Assembly: GCA_002897115.2 (NCBI GenBank)
Contig: BCIH01000005.1
Location: 850,683-914,682 of the forward strand
Reading direction: 5' to 3'
DNA: 64,000 nt
DNA from: Prototheca cutis
Taxonomy: Eukaryota; Chlorophyta; Trebouxiophyceae; Chlorellales; Chlorellaceae
In this document: positions 43,211 to 55,477 of the stretch, one piece after another
How the letters are laid out: each line of letters starts with the position of its first letter
Position numbering within the stretch: the stretch's first letter is position 1
Position numbers and translations under genes: made by a program
Notes under the pieces: model-generated
What the model was told of the DNA's origin: nothing
Database searches by the model: none
What the model saw: the letters and a program-made list of their open reading frames with translations, nothing else

Positions 43211-46200
43211 ACACGAATGATGCCATGAGGTACTAGGGGGAAGTAGCACCGCATACCCTTTTCCATGCAGGTTGGCAAAACACCGTTCAGTTCGAGGCGG
43301 TCCTGGCGCTGCTGTTGCTATACTGCGAACGGCAAGCTTCCTGGCAAGCAACGGGGCGTGTTGACAGTGCCGATGCCTCAAAGTTCGCTGCCGTCGCCGA
43401 CTGGGTCAGGGTGCGGAACACGCTCTGCGCCGCACAGCGTGTGATCCGCCGCCCCACGGCGCTGATGGCAGCTGCTAACAACTGGGTCGGAGTCAGCTTG
43501 GCCGCCGGCGACCTTGACGATGCAGGCCGGGCCTGGACACTGCTGCATGAGGCGCTGCCCGCCTGGGGAATTGCAACAGCAGCATCTTTGTCGACCGGTG
43601 ACAACGACGTGTGTATGGGTACCGCCCAGGCCTTGCTCTCGAGCCTGGGTCGCCTGTGTGGGGCCGGACATCCCGATCAATGGGGCCAACCCTCCTGGAC
43701 CCTGTTCCTGAGTTGCGCCAAAGCGTGGCAGCGCTTGCTGGGTGGCACGATTGAAAAACCGGGCGGCGACTCATTGCTTGGCGGCCGGTCGCACACAAGC
43801 GACCTCTGGCTCCGGCCCTTGTTTGGCACGGCCCTGTCCTCTAAGCATGGTCCCAGATCACTATCCGAGGGTAATCCCTCCACTCCCGGTGGTGCACACC
43901 CGCCCAGCGACGTGATGGGCATGCTGCAGATGGCCACGCAGTGTGCGCTGCGCTCAAAAGGAGCCGGCCACGTGGCATCAGCCCCACCGCCGGGCACGCT
44001 GCGTCCCCTGCTCCGCCTGCTCAGCACGCTTGGCCGGGCTGTCGGCGAGCTCCCGGGCTCCGGAAGTCGCGCCACGCTGCGCGCGCTGGGCTTTCTGTTG
44101 GACCCGGAGCTGGGACTCGCGANGGAGCTGCTGGGGCCCGGGGCCGCGGCCGCAGGCAATGCGCCTCAGCGCCAGGCAGCCTTTGAGTATGTCCGCTGCA
44201 TGCTGGGGCCAGAGCAAGGGCCCTGGGCTCAGCACCAGCCCACGACAGGTATGTCTCTATTTTGCACGTCTGCTTTGTTAGGGGGAGGCGCACAGGGCCA
44301 TGTTTTGGGGTCTTGTCCTCCAGGCAAGCAAACTTCCCCCACCACCTTACGCCCGACCACCCACCACACCCATCTGCACACAACAGATTTCTATGTGCGG
44401 CATCACTTTGTCCAGTTCCTGCGGCTGTACCACAACCCGGGGCGCAGCCATGCGAGCGCGGCGCTGTGTCGGGAACACCTGTCGGTGCTGCAGGTTTTGG
44501 CCCGGCNCCCCGCCGGTGGGGCCACCCGGGCCCGGTTCCAACAGCTCTCCATCCTCGACTTTTTCCTGCGCGAGGTGTGTACCAGTTTTCTTTTCCAGAG
44601 GGAGCGGGTGTGGGTCTTTGGATGTGTGACACATGGCGTAAGGTTTGGGCAGCTTGCATCGTCATGAAGCGATCATTACAGTGCAGTTGAGGAGCGACAA
44701 TGCACCCGTATGCCTGCATCCACGATGTACACCCTGCACGACAATCAATCAATGCAGTTGGGACTGGAAGCTGGCGCGGAGCAAAGGCAACTCCCCGGTG
44801 CCAGTGTCATGCCTGAATTCCACACGACCAGCAGCAAGGACCTGGGTCCGGTGGGGCCCCGCTCCTCAGAGACGGCACTCTCATTGAACCTCAGTGGCAT
44901 GCCGCCCGAGCACCACAGCATCGACATCCATCGGTTGGGGAGCGGCGAGGGGGGTTCGGACCCAAGCACAGGCAACTGTGACCCTGGGAATCGGGCCGCT
45001 CCCGCTGGAAGCAGCGGCATCCTCATTCCAAGGCTGCGACTGGGTGGGCAGGGGGTGCTGTCGTCGCCTCCGGGGAATCATCCGGCGGGGGCTCCGGCAT
45101 CAGGGTCGCCGTCTCAGGGCACCGGCACGAACCCTGGCGGGCACCGGGACCCTCCACCCAGCAGCGGCAGACCAACGGTTCCTGCCAGTGGCCAGCGCCC
45201 GCCTCTGCCGCCTTCTGCCCGGGGTGTGACGCCCCGGGTGACCAGCCGGCTCGGCTCCTCCTCTCGAGCCGGGTCCTTCCGTTTGCCTGGAGCTGGTCTT
45301 GTACTCGCAGGTCCACAGCAGCCGGCGTCATCGCACCCACTGGTGCATGGCCAGCCGGCCGGGACCTGTGGTGCAGTCGAAGAACTGCCAGACACTACGA
45401 CGGCTGGAGCCACATCGTCACCGACGGCAACACAATCGGGTGCCGTCGTCCCCAAGAACGGCAACGACGATAGCGTCGTGGATGGACAAAACTCAGGTTC
45501 TGCAGCCAGCACCGACCACAACATCGTCNCACCCGCTTTCTCCGGCGGCTCGTCTGAAGATGAGCACGACACGCTACCAATGGTGCTGCCCCCGGGTTTT
45601 GCATTCACGGGTGACCTGGAGGAAGATCTGGACCGGCTGGAAGCCGCTGAAGCCGCGGCAGCCCAGAGAAAGACGGAGGCCTCTGCACGACCGACTGCAG
45701 CGTCCCCTCTCAAACTGAGCTCGCCCGGTGCACTGGGTTTCCTGAGCGATTCGGACAGCGACGGCGGCTGCAGCTCGGCTTCTTCTGCAGGGTCTCCCAC
45801 GATTGCCGCCGTTCGAGGGTGGGGAGCCCAAGCTGGGTCTGCCCACAGCCCGGCAGGCACGAGGCCGTTTGTGCCTTCCCTGCGCCTGGGAACTCCGGGC
45901 GGCAAGTCCCCTCCCATGCCGGCAGACGGCTCGGAGGTACATGCAGAAACTGGTCAAGCTCACTCCGACCAGTCCGGTGGCGTGACTGTGGTGCTGTCTG
46001 TTGCGCCGTTGATCAGGGGTGCGCTTGGTAAGCCGGCACCTGGGACTTCAAATACACCGCCAGCTGCTGCAACGCTACCCGGTCGAGCGGCGGTGCCGCG
46101 GCTGTCGCTGAGTCTGGCCTCAGGCCGTCCACTGCCGCGCTCCACGCTGGCAGGACGGGAGGCAGTCGCCCTCAATGGCATCGCCGACGAGACAGACCAC

Positions 46201-49200
46201 ACGGGAGGAAGAGCCCTTGGTGACGTCTACGACAGCAGGGAGCCCGACGACCTGGATGATGATTCGGCGGTCAGTAGCGAGGCGGCATCGCTGAGTTCCG
46301 GCGCCGCCAGTCGGGGGCATCGGCACGAAGAGCACAGTAGTACAGATGCCACAGCTGCAGAGGTTGTCGGCCGGGCAGCGGCCAAAAATGCTCCGCCCGA
46401 TTTGCAGGGCGGCTGCAGGCGCCGCCTCAGCGGTTCCTCCTGTGGATCCTTTTGGCGTGTCGGCAGCACAGGTACTAGGGGTCGCCTTTCGGTCTCTTCT
46501 TGGGTCTGTGCTGCTTGGACCATCCACATTGAGCTTGCACATGACCCAATCCAACGACAACCTCCCCCCCTCCTTCAAACACACACACACTTCATTATGA
46601 AAATCTGCAGAGGTTAGCCACGGCTGTGCCACTGAAACGGCACTTGCGGCATCGGGAGACCACATGACGGAAGCGCTCTACAGTGCCGACCGCCGCGCCC
46701 GGCCGTTTTATGATTCTCCTCAGCTTCATGCACAGGTCTGGTAGTTTTTCCCTCTCAAGTCGGGAAGTGGGTGGTGCGCTGACCTGGCTTTCCCCCCCAT
46801 CAGCTCCTCAAGAACCATCACAGTGAACAAGCGCACAACAACAAGTTAAACCGAGCCCAATCCTTCCTGGTGGCAGATCCTGTCACTGGTGCTGTCTCTG
46901 ATGTTGGACGGATCGGGTGGGCTGGACCGAGCGACGGTGATGCCTTTCCCATGCCAGCAAGGGTTGGCCAACGCACCCTTTACGCTGCGTCACCACCTGG
47001 CACACCCCTCGAATGCCCATGCAACGGCGCTGGTCGCCGCGGCATGTGCCCAGGCGGAGACGGCCGGCTCATTGACCCTGCTGCGTCTCCTGTCGGGCCA
47101 CGGCTTCCGGCCTGGCTGGTACGGTACCAGGCACCGTCTCAGCGGCGCAGCAGGAGCCTACGCCACGGTGTGTGGATCTGCCTGTTGTGGCATTCATTCT
47201 TGGGCCTTGCTGGGTTTGTTCGCTGGATTTGGTCAGACCGCACTCCCATGTGATGTGCAGGGAGCTGCACTTTTCTTCCTTTCCATCCAGAAACTCTGTT
47301 GTCCCAACCCGAGCATCCAACGCATATGCGCAGGTGTACCGCGTGGCACTGCCACGGTTCCTGCTTGACCCCGGCGCACCAGGTCACGAGGTCGTGGTGA
47401 AATCCTTGGACGGGCCTCGGGGCGTGCAAGAGCGCTGTGCGGCAGTCGATGTCCATGCCGAAGTGCACGTGCAAAAGGCGCTGCAGGGCTTGCCCTGCGC
47501 AGCGGCACTGCTGGACGCAGGGTTTGACCCCAGAGACGATAGCTTTGCCCTCGTCATGCCTCGCTACACCTGCTCGCTCCGGTACGCTGCTCATATTTTT
47601 TGTTTTATTGCTGGATTGGGGGGGGGGGGAGAGAGGGCATGTTTGGGGGTGTAAGGAGTGGAGGGGAACTGGCTGATCAAGTCCACTNAAAGCTCAAAGT
47701 GCTCGACGCCGCTTGATTGAGATACAGCTGCTGTTGAAACAGGGATGAATGCAATGACGGCTGTTGTGGCAGCCAGATGGACCTTTTGGGCTTGAAACCT
47801 TGTTTCATCATTGGCACACTCTGCTTGCAGGCAGTGGCGGCTGCACCGGGGTGTGGGTCCACCGACCGCCTCGGCCGCAGTCCTCTACCTCCGGATCTTC
47901 CGTCAAGTCATCTCTGCCGTGCACGTGAGAAGGCTGTTCGTTGGAGAAGGTTCTAGATTAAAGGGGATCATTCGTTCATTTGGTCGCATGCACTTGTGTA
48001 TCCATGGGGAGGTGCAACCCATCCATCCATCTATGCATCCATCCGGTCTTCCATTCACCCTCAAAACGCTGCACCTCGTTAAATCTTCACATCCCCACCA
48101 ACGACAGGAACTGGCGCTGCGTGGGGTTGCCCACTTTGACCTCAAGTGCGACAACGTGCTACTCAAGCGACGCCATGGCGTTGGCGGGGCATCATCGGAT
48201 GACGATGCGGACACCAGATTCTGGCGGCCTGAGGAGGGCTTCTCTGAGGAGAATACGCCCAGGGCGACCGGACGTCCCAGCCCAACACAGTCCCTGCCAT
48301 TCGAGGTTGTGCTGGCCGATTTTGGGGAGAGCGCACTGCTGGCGACAGGTGGAGAGGAGTACAGCGACGTGCCGTCGACTGCAAGAAACAGCGATGCCCG
48401 TCCGTTGTCAGGACCTCGTCGTTCCTCTTCATCAGGGCTGTCGGGTTGCAGCGGTAGCAGCTTTGACGTGCCAGGACCGGTATCATGGCGACAGCTGGCT
48501 CTGCAGCCGATACCCAGCAGCAATCCACAGCGGCCGCCAGCCCTCCCATCGTCCGGCGGTTCAACAGCAAGACAACAGCTGACATGCCGTGCGCGAGGGA
48601 CGGATTCGTTCAAGTCGCCCGAGATGCTGCTCCTGGGGTCGGGTCCCGGTGGCCAGGCCGACCGGCGGCGCCGCCAGGGCGCCGGTCTTGCCAGCGATGT
48701 GTGGTCGCTGGGGTGCCTGCTGTTCGAGCTGGCCACGGGGCGTGTCCTGTTTCCCGAAGGCGACCACGCCGCGCTGCTGGCTCGACTGGGTCGGGGGGCT
48801 CTGCCGCTTGTCGATGCCACACAGGCGGCGCTGCTGCGAGATGCACCGGCGATCCTGGACCTCCTCAAGTTTGTCCTCGTCAGGGACCCAGAACTGCGTC
48901 CTGGCCTCCGAGCTGTCCTGGCCAGGTGTGTGTTGAGACGGGGCGGTGGATGCAGAGGCGGAGCTGGGTGTGTTTGGGGGGAGGGAGTACTTGGAGTGGG
49001 TGTCTGTCTTGGGGGTCGAGCTGCCGTCGGGGGAGCTGGAGCTCAATACAGCATTGAGCGCGCCATGCATTCAAGCAAATGACCAGCGACCTGGCTTTTT
49101 CTTTTCTTCCAAAAACATAAATGCAGGGTGGATGGCGTGCTGTCGCAGCAGGGCGTGCCGGCCGCCGATGGCTACTCGGTGGGCCCCGCTCAAACCCACT

Positions 49201-50711
49201 ANTCCAAGTGCACTGAGGAAGAAACCGCGCTCGCGACAAGGCAGGCCCTGGACAGCAGACCCCCACCGCTGCCGCTGGTGGGGATGGCTCCCGTGGCCCC
49301 CTGGCTCCATGTGGGGGCACTGTCCTCGTTGAACCCAGCGTCCCTCCTGGCACTGGGGACAGCTGTCAATGGGGGCCCTCTGGGTCCGTCAGGTGCCGCA
49401 CCCATCCCTCCACTGCTCATCCTGATACTGAATGCCCTGGAAGACAGCGACGGTGAGCTCGCAGACGACGATGGCTGTGCGTCGTCAGATCGCGATGATG
49501 GCTTCGGTGTGATCGGGGGTGGCGCCGGCACCCACATGGGCTGCCGACCCCGGTCGGGGGGGACTCATGGGCTCCGAGGCCCACAGTTTAATGGCGGTGA
49601 CTATGCCCCTTCAGGCACCAACGCACCACAAACCTGGCAACAGACAGGGCTCGGAAACAAAACAGCACCGCCATTTGCACAGGCCCCGCCAAAGGCACGG
49701 GGTGGCTGGTGCCCCTCCCTGTCCACGCTGTCGTCGATGCCGGGCCGGCCCGGCGGCTGCCACGGCCCGGAGCTTCACGACCGTCGTACCACATTTGGCG
49801 CCAACCCGCTGTGGAGTCCCCACGTTTCAGATCCTGGCAGCGATGCCGGGATGGAGTATGCTGGCGCTGAAGGTTCCGCATGGTCCCGCCGCGGCAGCAC
49901 CTACGTCTACAATCAAGACAACCGGGGCAAGACTGGTGATCAGCCGAGCATGAGTGACGCATCTCAAGCGCCCAGTGGGTCTAGCCCAGCAGCTTCGAGG
50001 ACTGATGATGCCACTGAGAAGAGCCGTTCATCGGCCAAAGCAGGCAGAAGACTGTTCAGGGCACTGCTGGGTGGAGGAACGGGCAAGTCCAGGCGAAGCA
50101 GCACGTCTGCTTCTGCCACTGATGGTACTACTCCTGCTCCCAGCGCCGGTGTCGGTGCAGGGCACGATGCTGCCTCCCAGCAGCAACTGCGTGCCGTTGA
50201 CAGCGTCGCCACCCTCCCCACCAGGCCCGGAGCCTGGCCAGGGAGAGATTCAACCCAAGCATTGCTTGATGACGGCGACACTTTTACCGACTTCACTGTC
50301 TCCCTGGATGCCGTGCTTGCCTGTGGCAAGCGGGCGGTCGCCGCCGTTAGGGCGGCGGAATCGACGGGCTCGCCCTGGATTGTGGCACCGCCACCACCAG
50401 AGCTCGACAGCAGAGATGGTGCAGCGTGCTGTGAGGCGTGGGCGGCATGGACACAGGCGTGCGTCCACAAGACTGCCCCTTATGCTTGGCCTGAACGTGG
50501 TGCCGGCACAACAGCTCGCAACATCGTCGTCGCTGGGGCATCCGGTCGCGAAGCTGCCGCGGCCCTGCTGGCAGTCGCGCTGCTGAGGCGAGAAGGCCAG
50601 GACATGCATGCCGCTGGCCTGGCCGCGGCCACCTGGAATCTGGACACCCACCTGCCCCGGCACCTGCTGGAAAACCTGCCCCTTGCCACTCAAAATGTGC
50701 AGGGGTGCTGA
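39817..50711 (+). CDS. Giant multi-exon protein kinase (about 2953 residues) with phosphatase-like tail
   Basis: Twelve exons stay in phase: 39817-39978, 40133-40616, 40889-43063, 43271-44248, 44387-44574, 44758-46471, 46611-46735, 46877-47167, 47334-47581, 47831-47924, 48108-48925 and 49127-50711. The first three quarters alternate helical Ala/Leu-rich stretches (possibly ARM-like) with long Ser/Pro/Gly-rich disordered segments; I recognise no family there. The kinase domain lies at about 2030-2425: glycine loop SGAAGAYATV, VVVKSLD (lysine), HFDLKCDNVLL (catalytic loop), DFGES, GTDSFKSPE and LASDVWSLGCLLFELATG, so all catalytic residues are present. It contains a roughly 100-residue Ser-rich insert between DFGES and the SPE motif. 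The tail (about 2890-2920) has NIVVAGASGREAAAALLAVA, shaped like a dual-specificity phosphatase P-loop but without the cysteine. Whether exons 1-2 belong to this gene rests on phase alone. Substrate unknown. Confidence 0.72.
43140..43215. repeat. (AC)n microsatellite in a kinase intron
   Basis: Dinucleotide run with a few G interruptions at its 5' end, between exons ending at 43063 and starting at 43271. Confidence 0.97.
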
Positions 50712-50803
50712 TCCTGACGGTCGTTCTGATAGAGCGTGTGCAATCCGGCCACCAGCTGTCCCCATCATTGAAAACGTGACCTCAGCCCGAGCTTGGGCCC
50801 GAA

Positions 50804-50808
50804 TGTAA
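50804..50808 (+). terminator. Candidate TGTAA polyadenylation signal of the giant kinase gene
   Basis: Green algae often use TGTAA 10-20 bases before the cleavage site. This copy lies 93 bases after the stop codon, and the converging Kelch gene ends only 115 bases further on. Confidence 0.45.
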
Positions 50809-50923
50809 ACGCCGGAGTTCTAAACTGTGAAGAGCAGGCACTTTTCACAGCATAATAACCATGGGGACAGAGCAGGGGTTATTCCATTGAACAGACACAC
50901 ACACCTGTGCGGAAAACAGTCCT

Positions 50924-53256
50924 TTATGACGTCCCCTCACTGGTGTCCTTGCCCACGGCTCCGAACTGCTCGGTCAGCAGGGCCCTGTACTCGTCCAGCA
51001 TGAGGGGTACGTCCTGCATTCGCAGGTCGCCCGCTCTCAAGTGCATGAACCGGCCCGGCAGCGTCTCTGGCAGCTCGCCGTCCGTCTTGAGAGCCGCCGC
51101 GAAACCCGCTCGGGCCAGCCGCCGGTAGTCCGTCAGCAGCACCGGCACGTCCCCAAGCCGCAATTCCTGTGTGCGTCGGGTGGCATTGTTGGACCAGGCA
51201 AGGGTATGATTTTCAGGGTGCATGATGCCGCCAACATCCCAGGCATTAGAGGCCTCCTCCAAAAAGAAAGAGGAACATCCTGAAACAAACGAAAATATCC
51301 CACACATACCTCTGGGGTGCAGGTGGCCAGGAAAGACCGGGCCGCTTGGGCGGCCTTTGTCCGGTCGGTCGCAGCGTGTCCACCGAGCACACGTTCTCCC
51401 AGCGCGATGAGGCCAGGGTCAAACTCGTTGCCCAGCACGCCCAGCGGGGCCAGAGCGGCGGCCTGCACGCCGGCCCCGCCCGGCAAGCCCAGCCGGTCGC
51501 GTAACGACGAGAAGGCCGACGTCAGGCCCAGGGGTACCGCAGGCAGGTAACCCAGTCCCGGCATGGTGGTCGCGCTGGGCAGCCACGTTGCTGCGCCGCC
51601 TGGAGACACCTGGGCCGAGCTCGGTGCTGGTCCTGCCTGCTGCACAGGGGATGTCGGCCGGCCCGCACCCGGACTGGGCCCTTCGTCCCCGGGGCGTGGC
51701 GTGGGCAGGGGACTGGGCACCCGCGGCCTTGCTGATGATGCAGAATCCACGACGTCGACGATGGTTTCCAGGCGCAGCCACCACAAATCATTCATCGTCG
51801 TCCGGCCATCTGTGCCTGCACAGGGAATCATGGTGTCGTCGCGTTGTTGGAGTTGTCATCAGCTTGGCGTGAACCCTGGCCAGGTAGCATTGCCGTCGGA
51901 AAAAAACCGGGCTCCATCCATCCCGCCGGCCCCACATCCTTGAACAGCACCCTCTCTTCACGCACCGCCAAACAGGAGGAGCCGGCCGTCGGAGACGGAC
52001 GTGAGACTGTGCTTTTCCCGCGCACAGGGCGCATCCTCTGGAGCCGAGTCGGGCAGCCGGGCGGCGGCGGTCCAGGCCAGACCATCGCCGCGCCGATCCA
52101 GGAGGAACGTGTCGTCCAGGCAGGCCCCCCGGCTCTTGATCCCGATCAGTGACCGGCACTCGGTCCAGCCACCCTGGACAACAACGCCCTGCTCTGACAC
52201 CGCCGCAGCATGGCCACGACGAGATGCCGGCGCCGCGCCCGGGATGGTCAGCGGCGTCCACGATGGGATCAGCTGCTTGGTTTTCTGTGAGTCCCTTGTC
52301 GTCCCGCCGCTCTCATTCGGCTGCTTGCCGTTGTCGTCCTTGGTACTACTCCGACTTTCCGTCACGACACCCTCGCCGCCCGAGAGCTTGAGGCTCCAGA
52401 GGTCTCCGGCCACGCCATAGGCATCGCCTCCAAACAACAGCAGGCGGTTGGCCAGCGTGCACAGCGTGGCAGAGCACCGCGCGCGGGGACGGTGCCCCGA
52501 CACCGGGGTCAACTCCGTCCAGGCCCCCGTGCCCAGATCAAAGGCCCAGAGGTCGTCTAGTCGTCGGTTGGCAGAGTCGGCCCCGCCGTAGAGGAGCAGG
52601 CGACCGCCGCCGGGGGCAGCGGCAAGCGAGGCGCGGTCGCGCGGGCAGGGCGCGGGCGCACCGGGGTCAACCTCGGCACGCCGCCACTCCCAGGTGTCCG
52701 AGTCCAGACACCACAGGTCGCCGTAGGTGTGCAGCCGTGACTGCTGGCGCACAAACACGTGACCCCCAAACACCCACAGGCACCGCCCCAGCACCGCGCC
52801 GGCGTGAAAGGCCCGGGCCGCGGGGCCCTGCGCGTTGGGGCTCGACGGCCGCACCCACGACCCCTGCTCCAATCCCAGCACAACCAGCGAGTCCAACGCA
52901 TCACGATCCTTGTTGATCCCCCCTGCACAGTGCTTGGGTGGTGGCGGGGACCCAGGAATGTTGGGTGGGTGGCGTGTGGGGTGTGGGAGGGGGCGGGGAC
53001 TTCTGTCAGCCCCTGATCCTACAAGGTAACCTGCACATCATGTGACATCAGGCGGTCGGACATGCCCATGCTCTCCATCATCCACCACCACCACCGCCAC
53101 CCCCAATCACTCCAACGCACCATGGATGACGATAAACTCGTCCCCCCACGCGGCATGGTTCTTGATGCAGGCGGCGACATGACCGCACCTGGCCTCGGGG
53201 GGATCTCCCTGGAAGTAGCCATCCCCCCGCATCCACACCGTCTTCAGGGAACCCAT
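50924..53256 (-). CDS. Kelch-repeat protein, 4 exons
   Basis: Exons 53256-53121, 52922-51966, 51815-51310 and 51166-50924 join in phase to 613 residues. Kelch blades are evident: RCGHVAAC with DEFIVIHGG, ARAFHAGAVLGRCLWVFGG, DLWCLDSDTWEW, RASLAAAPGGGRLLLYGG, DLWAFDLGTGAWTEL, RCSATLCTLANRLLLFGGD, RRGHAAAV with VVVQGG, and EKHSLTSVSDGRLLLFGG then NDLWWLRLE, giving about six blades for a beta-propeller. A Pro/Ser-rich linker follows, then a helical tail in which a short motif occurs twice (DVPVLLTDYRRLA and DVPLMLDEYRALL). No F-box, BTB or other partner domain is visible, so it is best called a Kelch protein of unknown partner. It is divergent from the HhH gene and converges on the kinase gene. 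Confidence 0.82.
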
Positions 53257-53742
53257 GACCGCTCGGGGCCCGCAGCTGATCGCCGCCGGCTGAGCTGGGG
53301 GTCTGTTGGGATGATGCACCACTGATCAAGATCCCCAGTTCATGGGGCGCACAAAACTTCTGCCCTTGCACGATCGCCACTGGGCTGCGACTCGACCGCC
53401 AGGACCTGCCTGGGCGGAGTGGATGTTCGGCTAGAGCCGTCCAGGCCCGACCCAGATGGCGTCGATGTCAGCAATCAAGGACTACGATACCGTGTCTTTG
53501 CCAGGACTGGGCGATTCTCTGATCAGCGCAACGATGCAGCGTCATGCCACCGTCAACAGTGGCGGGTGAGCACGGAAAAGTGATCTGGCCAATCGCACGG
53601 TGTCGTGTCGTAGCAACGTGATCGGGCTCCTCTTGCAGTTTCACGCCAGCATCTGAGACTCGTCATATCCTCCCTATGGAGAATGTGACTGGATATGCAT
53701 GTCCATTAAAATTGCGTTTAGAGCTGTGCTTGATCGAGGACA
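53257..53742. promoter_or_regulatory. Divergent region between Kelch and HhH genes
   Basis: 486 bases between opposite start codons. No TATA box of note and no exon seen. Confidence 0.4.
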
Positions 53743-54845
53743 ATGGGAATCTGGAACTCTGATGATCCAGCCACCTGGCAGGACTTGCTCGATGATTACT
53801 GGAGACTCGTGAAAGAGCGTCGCCCAAAGCTGTTGGAAGAAGAAAGGTAATGAAAGTGTTGCTGAATCTTTGGAGAGAGACCTGTTCCCTGTCTGGTTTT
53901 TGGCATGCTGGCAACTGGAATCTGTGTCGCTCGGGCGGAGGAACCAGCAGCCCTTGCCCGAACGTTTGATGCGCAGATGGCTCCAGGAGGGGCTGCCGGT
54001 CAGCTTGGCATCACGGGAAGCGCCGCAGTTGAGCAAAGAAGAGCTGGTCCGGCTGGTGCGGTGGAAGCTGAGCAGAGGCAAGTGGCGGCCGCGGCTGGAA
54101 GACTTTGCAAAGCAGGCAGACTCCAGCACGGTGACATCTGCCACTGGCGCCATGTTTGCCGACCTGGGTGATCATGCAGCAAGTGCACCNGGAGAGGACA
54201 CCNTTCGCAAGGCCATCAAGCACACATCGGAGCTCAAGGTGGGTGTNGGCGAGGGCTCTTCTTCTGAGCCCTGCCTGCCTGATGGGAGGCCAGTGGCTAT
54301 GGCAGCAACTCCCTTTAGACCCTGGTACTAGTCCATCAACCATTTGCAGGGTGTGGGCCCTGCGACTGGGTCGGCCATCCTCCAGTGCCTCAGTCCCAGC
54401 ATCCCCTTCATGTCCGACGAGGCCCTGGAAGCGGCACTGGGCAGACGAGAGTACACAGTGCCATCTTTCATCAGGCTAGTTACCGCCCTCCGGCGCAAAG
54501 CGGCAGCACTCAACGCAGCTTTAGCTGGTGAGGCGTGTGGGTGGTGCACTGCTTCGGGGTCTGGTGTGCAAACCGACTGCTGGTTATGTGCCGTGTGTGG
54601 GCACTGCTGTGATTGCCTACAAGAAGCTTGGGGANCTGCATGCACCCTGCTGTGGTGCTGAAGTCGCTCGTTCTCTTGATGTGCCCATGCCAGGGGCAGC
54701 GGACGACAGCAAGGACGCCGAGCATTGGACCGCCAAGCAGGTGGAACAGTGCCTGTTTGCAGAGAGACTAAGAGCAGAAGAAGGCAATACCGAAGATACT
54801 TTGCCCAGAAAGCGACGAAAGACTGGCCACTGCATGGCAGCTTAG
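53743..54845 (+). CDS. Conserved uncharacterised protein with helix-hairpin-helix-like motif, 4 exons
   Basis: Exons 53743-53846, 53977-54238, 54350-54527 and 54694-54845 join in phase to 231 residues. The start MGIWNSDDPATWQDLLDDYW is followed by LSKEELVRLVRWKLSRGKWR, LEDFAKQ, then ELKGVGPATGSAIL, PFMSDEALEAAL and YTVPSFIRLVTALRRKA. This block order (KWKLTRGKFRP.L, LKGVGPATASAVL, PFM.DEA) matches a eukaryotic family I know only as uncharacterised. GVGPATGSAIL is a classic helix-hairpin-helix, usually a non-specific DNA backbone contact, so a DNA-linked role is possible but unproven. The C-terminus has a basic cluster (PRKRRKTGH) resembling a nuclear localisation signal. Two ambiguous bases in exon 2 do not break the frame. 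Confidence 0.78.
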
Positions 54846-55477
54846 CCCCCCAGCCCAGACGCGATCGGATAGGTCCCCCCAAAAGGGGGCCAATCAGAGT
54901 TCGCGATTTCCGCTGCCCTCCCGATTCACCACCCTGCCGAAAGCCTAGACCTTGGCAACAGGTGTGTTGACGACGTTCACAGTCGTGAAATTTCAGTGAT
55001 ACGGCTTGATCTGTCGCGGCAACGCGTCTGGCCGGGGGCCTTTCCCCATTCAAAGTTCGAGGCGCGCTGCCTGGTCCGGGGTGGCCGGGCGTTCGTGATC
55101 GCCTGGGCATTGCGGTTTTCAGACCCTTCTAGAGTGAGGCACGGAGTTTCCTAGACTGCAAAGGGGCGTTGCCCTGGCCTCGCTGGGGTTCCGGACGGTC
55201 AGACGGACGCCGAGGCGATCTCGAGCCCCGGGGTCTGGGGAGCCTGGAGAATCGTGCACATTGGNGCTGGCTCTCCGAACTGCGGGCTGGACGACGTTTC
55301 CGAAGACTTGATACTTCTCATGCCTGGAAAGCGGTGAGGCAGGCGGGCTGATCAGGGGCTGATCGCGCTGCGCCCTGCATGGGTTCCAGTGAGGTCTGCC
55401 AGCCCTCAACCCTTGCCGACCACGCCCCCTACAGGAGGTAACGCCAGGCTGCCCCGCTGAAGGCGTGATTGCGGCCG
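54846..55477. other. Gap between HhH and PP2A B55 genes
   Basis: 3' flank of one gene and promoter of the next, both on the + strand. GC-rich, no coding exon recognised. Confidence 0.4.

Noticed and set aside
43103..43381. Cys-Val repeat peptide
   Set aside because: Translation of the AC microsatellite in a kinase intron.
46800..46876. Alternative acceptor (CAG at 46800) for kinase exon 8
   Set aside because: It shifts the frame so that the following kinase region is lost; the CAG at 46876 keeps phase from exon 7 into the glycine loop.
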